In this document: positions 60,601-64,000 of the stretch, piece by piece
Layout of the letters: the number at the start of each line of letters is the position of its first letter
How positions within the stretch are numbered: position 1 is the stretch's first letter
DNA from: Oscheius sp. JU75
Lineage: Eukaryota > Nematoda > Chromadorea > Rhabditida > Rhabditidae
NCBI GenBank assembly: GCA_037178855.1
Contig: JASJZC010000007.1
Location: 6,138,001 to 6,202,000 of the forward strand
Length of the DNA stretch: 64,000 nt
Direction: 5' to 3'
The notes under the pieces: generated by a model
What the model was told of the DNA's origin: nothing
What the model saw: only the letters and a program-made list of their open reading frames with translations
Database searches by the model: none
Position numbers and translations under genes: made by a program

Positions 60601-63600
60601 TCCTTCTCTAGCTTGTCTTTTTCGGCCTTGTCCTTCTCGGTCTTGTCCTTATCAGCCTTCAGCTTGTCGGCCTTCTCCTTCTCGAGCTTGTCTTTTTCGG
60701 CCTTGTCCTTCTCGATCTTGTCCTTTTCAGCCTTCAGCTTGTCGGCCTTCTCCTTCTCGAGCTTGTCTTTTTCGGCCTTGTCCTTCTCGGTCTTGTCCTT
60801 TTCAGCCTTCAGCTTGTCGGCCTTCTCCTTCTCGAGCTTGTCTTTTTCGGCCTTGTCATTCTCGGTCTTGTCCTTTTCAGCCTTCAGCTTGTCGGCCTTC
60901 TCCTTCTCGAGCTTGTCTTTTTCGGCCTTGTCCTTTTCGGCCTTATCCTTTTCAGCCTTCAGCTTGTCGGCCTTCTCTTTCTCGAGCTTGTCTTTTTCGG
61001 CCTTGTCCTTCTCGGTCTTGTCCTTTTCAGCCTTCAGCTTGTCGGCCTTCTCTTTCTCAAGCTTGTCCTTTTCGGCCTTGTCCTTTTCAGCCTTCAGCTT
61101 GTCGGCCTTCTCTTTCTCAAGCTTGTCCTTTTCGGCCTTATCCTTTTCAGCCTTCAGCTTGTCGGCCTTCTCTTTCTCGAGCTTGTCCTTTTCGGCCTTA
61201 TCCTTTTCAGCCTTCAGCTTGTCGGTCTTCTCCTTCTCTAGCTTGTCTTTTTCGGCCTTGTCCTTCTCGGTCTTGTCCTTATCAGCCTTCAGCTTGTCGG
61301 CCTTCTCCTTCTCGAGCTTGTCTTTTTCGGCCTTGTCCTTCTCGATCTTGTCCTTTTCAGCCTTCAGCTTGTCGGCCTTCTCCTTCTCGAGCTTGTCTTT
61401 TTCGGCCTTGTCCTTCTCGGTCTTGTCCTTATCAGCCTTCAGCTTGTCGGCCTTCTCCTTCTCGAGCTTGTCTTTTTCGGCCTTGTCCTTCTCGATCTTG
61501 TCCTTTTCAGCCTTCAGCTTGTCGGCCTTCTCCTTCTCGAGCTTGTCTTTTTCGGCCTTGTCCTTCTCGGTCTTGTCCTTTTCAGCCTTCAGCTTGTCGG
61601 CCTTCTCCTTCTCGAGCTTGTCTTTTTCGGCCTTGTCATTCTCGGTCTTGTCCTTTTCAGCCTTCAGCTTGTCGGCCTTCTCCTTCTCGAGCTTGTCTTT
61701 TTCGGCCTTGTCCTTTTCGGCCTTATCCTTTTCAGCCTTCAGCTTGTCGGCCTTCTCTTTCTCAAGCTTGTCCTTTTCGGCCTTATCCTTATCAGCCTTC
61801 AGCTTGTCGGCCTTCTCCTTCTCGAGCTTGTCTTTTTCGGCCTTGTCATTCTCGGTCTTGTCCTTTTCAGCCTTCAGCTTGTCGGCCTTCTCCTTCTCGA
61901 GCTTGTCTTTTTCGGCCTTGTCCTTTTCGGCCTTATCCTTTTCAGCCTTCAGCTTGTCGGCCTTCTCTTTCTCAAGCTTGTCCTTTTCGGCCTTATCCTT
62001 TTCAGCCTTCAGCTTGTCGGCCTTCTCTTTCTCGAGCGTGCCTTTTTCGGCCTTGTCCTTCTCGGTCTTGTCCTTATCAGCCTTCAGCTTGTCGGCCTTC
62101 TCCTTCTCGAGCTTGTCTTTTTCGGCCTTGTCATTCTCGGTCTTGTCCTTTTCAGCCTTCAGCTTGTCGGCCTTCTCTTTCTCGAGCTTGTCTTTTTCGG
62201 CCTGGTCCTTCTCGGTCTTGTCCTTTTCAGCCTTCAGCTTGTCGGCCTTCTCTTTCTCAGGCTTGTCCTTTTCGGCCTTATCCTTTTCAGCCTTCAGCTT
62301 GTCGGTCTTCTCCTTCTCTAGCTTGTCTTTTTCGGCCTTGTCCTTCTCGGTCTTCTCCTTTTCAGCCTTTAGCTTGTCGGCCTTCTCTTTCTCAGGCTTG
62401 TCCTTTTCGGCCTTATCCTTTTCAGCCTTCAGCTTGTCGGTCTTCTCCTTCTCTAGCTTGTCTTTTTCGGCCTTGTCCTTCTCGGTCTTGTCCTTTTCAG
62501 CCTTCAGCTTGTCGGCCTGCTCCTTCTCGAGCTTGTCCTTCTCAGTCTTGTCCTTTTCGGCCTTATCCTTTTCAGCCTTCAGCTTGTCGGCCTTCTCTTT
62601 CTCGAGCTTGTCTTTTTCGGCCTTGTCCTTCTCGGTCTTCTCCTTTTCAGCCTTCAGCTTGTCGGCCTTCTCTTTCTCAAGCTTGTCCTTTTCGGCCTTA
62701 TCCTTTTCAGCCTTCAGCTTGTCGGCCTTCTCTTTCTCGAGCTTGTCTTTTTCGGCCTTGTCCTTCTCGGTCTTGTCCTTTTCGGCCTTATCCTTTTCAG
62801 CCTTCAGCTTGTCGGCCTTCTCTTTCTCAAGCTTGTCCTTTTCGGCCTTATCCTTTTCAGCCTTCAGCTTGTCGGCCTTCTCTTTCTCGAGCTTGTCTTT
62901 TTCGGCCTTGTCCTTCTCGGTCTTCTCCTTTTCAGCCTTCAGCTTGTCGGCCTTCTCTTTCTCAAGCTTGTCCTTTTCGGCCTTATCCTTTTCAGCCTTC
63001 AGCTTGTCGGCCTTCTCTTTCTCGAGCTTGTCTTTTTCGGCCTTGTCCTTCTCGGTCTTCTCCTTTTCAGCCTTCAGCTTGTCGGCCTTCTCCTTCTCGA
63101 GCTTGTCCTTCTCGGTCTTGTCCTTTTCGGCCTTATCCTTTTCAGCCTTCAGCTTGTCGGCCTTCTCTTTCTCAAGCTTGTCCTTTTCGGCCTTATCCTT
63201 TTCAGCCTTCAGCTTGTCGGCCTTCTCTTTCTCGAGCTTGTCTTTTTCGGCCTTGTCCTTCTCGGTCTTCTCCTTTTCAGCCTTCAGCTTGTCGGCCTTC
63301 TCTTTCTCAAGCTTGTCCTTTTCGGCCTTATCCTTTTCAGCCTTCAGCTTGTCGGCCTTCTCCTTCTCGAGCTTGTCTTTTTCGGCCTTGTCCTTCTCGG
63401 TCTTCTCCTTTTCAGCCTTCAGCTTGTGGGCCTTCTCCTTCTCGAGCTTGTCTTTTTCGGCCTTGTCCTTTTCAGCCTTCAGCTTGTCGGCCTTCTCCTT
63501 CTCGAGCTTGTCTTTTTCGGCCTTATCCTTTTCAGCCTTCAGCTTGTCGGCCTTCTCTTTCTCAAGCTTGTCCTTTTCGGCCTTATCCTTTTCAGCCTTC

Positions 63601-64000
63601 AGCTTGTCGGCCTTCTCTTTCTCGAGCTTGTCTTTTTCGGCCTTGTCCTTTTCAGCCTTCAGCTTGTCGGCCTTCTCTTTCTCAAGCTTGTCCTTTTCGG
63701 CCTTATCCTTTTCAGCCTTCAGCTTGTCGGCCTTCTCTTTCTCGAGCTTGTCTTTTTCGGCCTTGTCCTTCTCGGTCTTGTCCTTTTCAGCCTTCAGCTT
63801 GTCGGCCTTCTCCTTCTCGAGCTTGTCTTTTTCGGCCTTGTCCTTCTCGGTCTTCTCCTTTTCAGCCTTCAGCTTGTCGGCCTTCTCTTTCTCAAGCTTG
63901 TCCTTTTCGGCCTTATCCTTTTCAGCCTTCAGCTTGTCGGCCTTCTCTTTCTCGAGCTTGTCTTTTTCGGCCTTGTCCTTCTCGGTCTTCTCCTTTTCAG
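19283..64000 (-). CDS. Titin/TTN-1-type giant muscle protein, partial (5' part beyond right edge)
   Basis: About 83 exons with 29.8 kb of coding sequence (about 9,900 residues) join in phase from the right edge to a TAG at 19283-19285. Content, N to C: K/E/D repeat arrays and other disordered repeats, Ig and Fn3 domains, a protein kinase with regulatory tail, then a long Ig tail. This order, with coiled or elastic charged regions plus Ig, Fn3 and kinase, is that described for C. elegans TTN-1. Twitchin (UNC-22) lacks the long charged arrays. The protein would be a sarcomere-spanning spring and scaffold. Most introns are 37-46 nt. The exceptions are 52501-54432, 29492-30382 and the 8.4-kb intron 30615-39051. 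One Fn3 domain (about 44540) needs one extra base to read through. The last exon (19283-19326, ending KRSKRL) is the least certain. No start codon is in the window. Confidence 0.93.
25737..25769 (-). other. In-frame 33-nt GT-AG segment inside a titin exon
   Basis: The segment begins GTATGT, ends AAAAG and is exactly 33 nt. Left in, the linker between two Ig domains reads [17 protein letters not shown]; spliced out, VVANTD. The frame is open either way. A retained hydrophobic MLII in a linker is unusual, which favours splicing, but 33 nt is near the lower limit for an intron. Confidence 0.35.
27686..27991 (-). other. Kinase regulatory tail
   Basis: Exons 27947-27991 ([15 protein letters not shown]) and 27686-27857 follow the kinase. 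The second encodes a basic stretch ([19 protein letters not shown]) and [12 protein letters not shown] leading into the next Ig. Position and composition match the autoinhibitory C-terminal tail of twitchin and titin kinases, which folds into the active site. Confidence 0.7.
28035..28920 (-). other. Titin/MLCK-type protein kinase domain
   Basis: Exons 28691-28920, 28511-28652, 28271-28470 and 28035-28233 encode a full kinase fold. The glycine loop is [12 protein letters not shown], the ATP-binding lysine sits in TWAAKMV and the alpha-C glutamate in [12 protein letters not shown]. The catalytic loop is HLDLKPENILL (the HLD form typical of MLCK, twitchin and titin), followed by DFG in [10 protein letters not shown], the activation segment [12 protein letters not shown] and [13 protein letters not shown]. 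All residues needed for catalysis are present, unlike human titin kinase, where DFG is EFG. It is probably an active or mechanically gated Ser/Thr kinase at the sarcomere (inference). Confidence 0.92.
28961..30614 (-). other. Titin Ig, Fn3 and linker before the kinase
   Basis: Exons 30544-30614 and 30383-30505 complete the Ig domain split by the giant intron ([19 protein letters not shown]). Exons 29357-29491 and 29153-29311 form an Fn3 ([39 protein letters not shown]). Exon 28961-29113 is a linker ([19 protein letters not shown]) that runs straight into the kinase. Ig-Fn3-kinase is the order seen in titin-like kinases. The intron 29492-30382 contains nothing I can support. Confidence 0.87.
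31621..33610 (+). promoter_or_regulatory. Candidate alternative first exons and promoters of the Kv gene
   Basis: Three further ATG-plus-donor segments precede the 24-nt exon 2 and, like exon 1, end in the phase it requires: 31621-31631 (MPT), 32532-32551 (MASIHT) and 33582-33610 (MSCRSGFAS). Each is followed by a GT donor (GTGAGT, GTACGT, GTAAGT). They would give short alternative N-termini. The evidence is phase and donor only, so some may be chance. Confidence 0.35.
33338..38403 (+). CDS. Voltage-gated potassium channel alpha subunit (Kv), 526 residues, 9 exons
   Basis: Exons 33338-33417, 35958-35981 (24 nt), 36353-36473, 36647-36808, 36959-37072, 37206-37325, 37363-37536, 37575-38166 and 38210-38403 join in phase. 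The N-terminal T1 tetramerisation domain starts near residue 87 ([16 protein letters not shown] ... [16 protein letters not shown]). S1 is about 241-262, S2 about 300-320 and S3 about 332-352. S4 carries four arginines and a lysine at three-residue spacing ([19 protein letters not shown]). The selectivity filter is TTVGYGD (451-456). S6 contains [12 protein letters not shown] in place of the usual PxP hinge, and the C-terminus is short and charged. It should form tetrameric K+ channels in the plasma membrane of nerve or muscle. The Kv subfamily is uncertain. The start may instead be the ATG at about 36408 (MSCADRKNG). AATAAA lies at 38847-38852. Confidence 0.9.
38847..38852 (+). terminator. 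Polyadenylation signal AATAAA for the Kv gene
   Basis: This is a perfect AATAAA followed by a T-rich run, 444 nt after the Kv stop codon and about 200 nt before the titin exon at 39052. It would end the Kv transcript inside the titin intron. Confidence 0.6.
39052..44303 (-). other. Titin mixed Fn3/Ig region upstream of the giant intron
   Basis: Exons 44133-44303, 43937-44090 and 43621-43899 encode two Fn3 domains. Exons 43426-43583 and 43105-43234 make one Ig and 42792-43067 another. Exon 40929-42751 holds Ig-Ig-Fn3-Fn3 (about 42740-41585) and then a charged tail with [11 protein letters not shown]. Exons 40747-40891 and 40640-40708 form an Ig, 40471-40601 and 40281-40428 another. Exons 40056-40244 and 39909-40016 form an Fn3, as do 39756-39871 and 39541-39715. 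Exons 39375-39502, 39239-39346 and 39052-39199 complete one Ig and begin the next, which is cut by the 8.4-kb intron after LTFSG. All phases close. Confidence 0.87.
44343..44658 (-). other. Titin Fn3 exon with an apparent 1-nt frame error
   Basis: The exon encodes an Fn3 domain. It starts VTSYIVEKK in one frame and continues [14 protein letters not shown] ... [20 protein letters not shown] in another. It measures 316 nt, while the flanking phases demand 317. The slip lies in the A/G-rich run at about 44531-44545. No GT-AG intron fits. A single missing A is the simplest explanation. Confidence 0.7.
44698..47424 (-). other. Titin large exon: K/E-rich segment then three Ig domains
   Basis: From 47424 to about 45510 the exon is highly charged (PEVK-like). 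It includes, around 46080-46290, three to four copies of the same [18 protein letters not shown] unit that makes up array 1. [17 protein letters not shown] follows, and a serine/proline patch with [14 protein letters not shown] lies near 46820. Three Ig domains then occupy about 45500-44698 ([40 protein letters not shown]). The donor at 44698 is phase 1. Confidence 0.88.
47556..48797 (-). other. Titin Ig domains and basic linker
   Basis: Exons 48605-48797, 48460-48565, 48306-48418, 48142-48264, 47975-48102, 47746-47937 and 47556-47706 all close in phase. They complete one Ig ([17 protein letters not shown]), encode a second ([18 protein letters not shown]), a very basic linker ([15 protein letters not shown]) and a third Ig ([18 protein letters not shown] ... 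[14 protein letters not shown]). Confidence 0.82.
48837..52144 (-). other. Titin large exon with about 18 copies of a 35-residue aromatic repeat
   Basis: Exon 48837-52144 starts at acceptor 52144 ([17 protein letters not shown]). From about 51580 down to 49660 a degenerate unit of 34-39 residues recurs. Its signature is an aromatic residue followed by x-E-x-x-K-N-[L/F/A], for example [45 protein letters not shown] and [10 protein letters not shown] charged half rich in K/E/S follows each. It matches neither Ig, Fn3 nor the K/E arrays and is predicted disordered from composition. C. elegans TTN-1 is reported to have non-PEVK repeat regions proposed to be elastic; I cannot tell whether this is their counterpart. 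The exon ends inside an Ig domain completed by exon 48605-48797. Confidence 0.82.
52230..52500 (-). other. Two small symmetric titin exons (72 and 48 nt)
   Basis: Exon 52429-52500 encodes [16 protein letters not shown] and following residues; exon 52230-52277 encodes [16 protein letters not shown]. Both are flanked by phase-1 introns and are multiples of 3, so either could be skipped without changing frame. They link an Fn3 domain to the aromatic-repeat region and contain no domain. Confidence 0.7.
52501..54432 (-). other. Titin intron of 1.9 kb with an inverted repeat
   Basis: This is one of the few long introns in the gene, between the large Ig/Fn3/array exon and a 72-nt exon. It contains the fold-back at 53001-53340 but no domain-bearing reading frame. 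Being long beside skippable exons, it may hold splicing control elements or an internal promoter (inference). Confidence 0.6.
53001..53340. repeat. Imperfect inverted repeat with arms of about 140 nt
   Basis: The left arm, 53001-53150, matches the reverse complement of the right arm, 53200-53340, with many short exact blocks (for example ACTGACTCTACT, CAATTA, CACAAAGTA, TTCAGACA, CAGAAGCA). The two arms flank a loop of about 50 nt. CA/TG-rich stretches lie in both arms. It would fold into a long hairpin in the titin pre-mRNA. A decayed MITE-like element is a reasonable reading, though I could not identify terminal repeats or target duplications. Confidence 0.7.
54433..58337 (-). other. Titin large exon: Ig, Fn3, charged array 2, Ig, Ig, Fn3
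   Basis: A single 3.9-kb exon. It opens with an Ig domain (about 58080-58330) and an Fn3 ([16 protein letters not shown], about 57800-58080). A PEVK-like charged segment follows, containing array 2 (about 55520-57260) made of KAEKE blocks with a recurring VAQ/VAK insertion and occasional 6-nt (EK) additions. It ends with two Ig domains ([21 protein letters not shown]) and an Fn3 ([17 protein letters not shown]). A basic KKKVVKKK motif marks the start of the charged part. The donor at 54433 is phase 1. Confidence 0.88.
55520..57260 (-). repeat. Titin array 2: KAEKE pentapeptide repeat with VAQ/VAK punctuation
   Basis: About 1.7 kb in the sense of the minus strand reads as repeated AEKEK or AEKKK blocks (15 nt). 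Every few blocks these are interrupted by VAQ, VAK or VAT, and by occasional KDKIEKEK variants. Nucleotide identity between copies is high, so the array is recent or kept homogeneous. Both strands are open in several frames because the unit is low in stop-like triplets. The sense frame is fixed by the flanking Ig and Fn3 domains. Confidence 0.9.
58382..59695 (-). other. Titin linker exons and first Ig domain after array 1
   Basis: Exons 59410-59695, 59171-59368, 58910-59133, 58719-58866 and 58382-58679 all join in phase. The first four encode a basic stretch ([16 protein letters not shown]) and a strongly acidic one ([17 protein letters not shown]) with no domain I recognise. The last encodes an Ig domain with the core [10 protein letters not shown]. 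These exons connect the charged array to the Ig-Ig-Fn3 modules. Confidence 0.8.
59736..64000 (-). repeat. Titin array 1: K/E/D-rich 20/25/30-residue units, one open exon
   Basis: The minus strand is open throughout. The units are built from 5-residue blocks such as [10 protein letters not shown] and KADKL. The common forms are 60 nt ([20 protein letters not shown]), 75 nt (one added TEKDK block) and 90 nt, about 60 units in all. Every length change is a multiple of 15 nt, so the phase never slips over 4.2 kb. Variants include K-to-N, L-to-P and a KGTLEKEK form. The composition suits a charged single-helix, coiled-coil or PEVK-like elastic segment. The exon ends at donor 59736 after MGEIGSSE, and its start lies beyond the window. 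Confidence 0.9.

Noticed and set aside
59775-60611. 278-codon plus-strand leucine/valine/phenylalanine-rich frame resembling a membrane protein
   Set aside because: It is the antisense of titin array 1. The hydrophobicity follows from complementing AAG/GAG codons.
59778-64000. CRISPR-like appearance of regularly spaced short repeats
   Set aside because: There are no unique spacers, the units are directly adjacent and coding, and the genome is eukaryotic.

Overview
The window is nuclear DNA of a nematode. The introns are GT-AG and mostly only 37-46 nt long. A giant titin/TTN-1-type muscle gene fills the right two thirds, and a nuclear receptor carries the CRACAAFFRR recognition helix typical of the expanded nematode family. 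GC is moderate and the zinc-finger gene has many small exons. A clade I (whipworm-like) nematode is my best guess, but that is inference only. No bacterial, viral or CRISPR content was seen.

Layout from left to right. 1-3184: GC- and pyrimidine-rich DNA with no gene I can support, probably promoter and 5' leader. 3185-6791 (+): 19-exon gene for an 843-residue multi-C2H2 zinc-finger protein. 7310-8073 (+): possible 4-exon gene for an unrecognised 82-residue protein. 8544-12206 (-): FERM-domain protein of the FRMD6/Willin/Expanded type with two PPxY motifs, about 940 residues. 12207-17342: 5.1 kb non-coding interval between two divergent genes. 17343-19055 (+): 12-exon nuclear hormone receptor, 426 residues. 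19283-64000 (-): the 3' part of a titin gene, about 83 exons and 29.8 kb of coding sequence (about 9,900 residues), still open at the right edge.

The titin part reads, N to C (right to left): a K/E/D-rich array of 20/25/30-residue units; acidic linkers; Ig-Ig-Fn3 modules separated by charged PEVK-like segments (one a second, 5-residue-based array); a region of about 18 copies of a roughly 35-residue aromatic repeat; further Ig domains and a lysine/glutamate-rich segment; mixed Ig/Fn3; a MLCK-type kinase with intact catalytic residues and a regulatory tail; then about 19 Ig domains and one Fn3. One 8.4-kb intron (30615-39051), which splits a single Ig domain, holds a complete voltage-gated potassium channel gene on the opposite strand (33338-38403, 526 residues).

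The genes do not form a pathway, though titin and the Kv channel may both act in excitable tissue (inference). Two single-base frame problems are recorded: one in the FERM gene, which a 29-nt intron would solve, and one in a titin Fn3 domain, which looks like a missing base. Exon models were built by reading splice sites and phases by eye. Nearly every junction closes in phase, but none was checked against transcripts.
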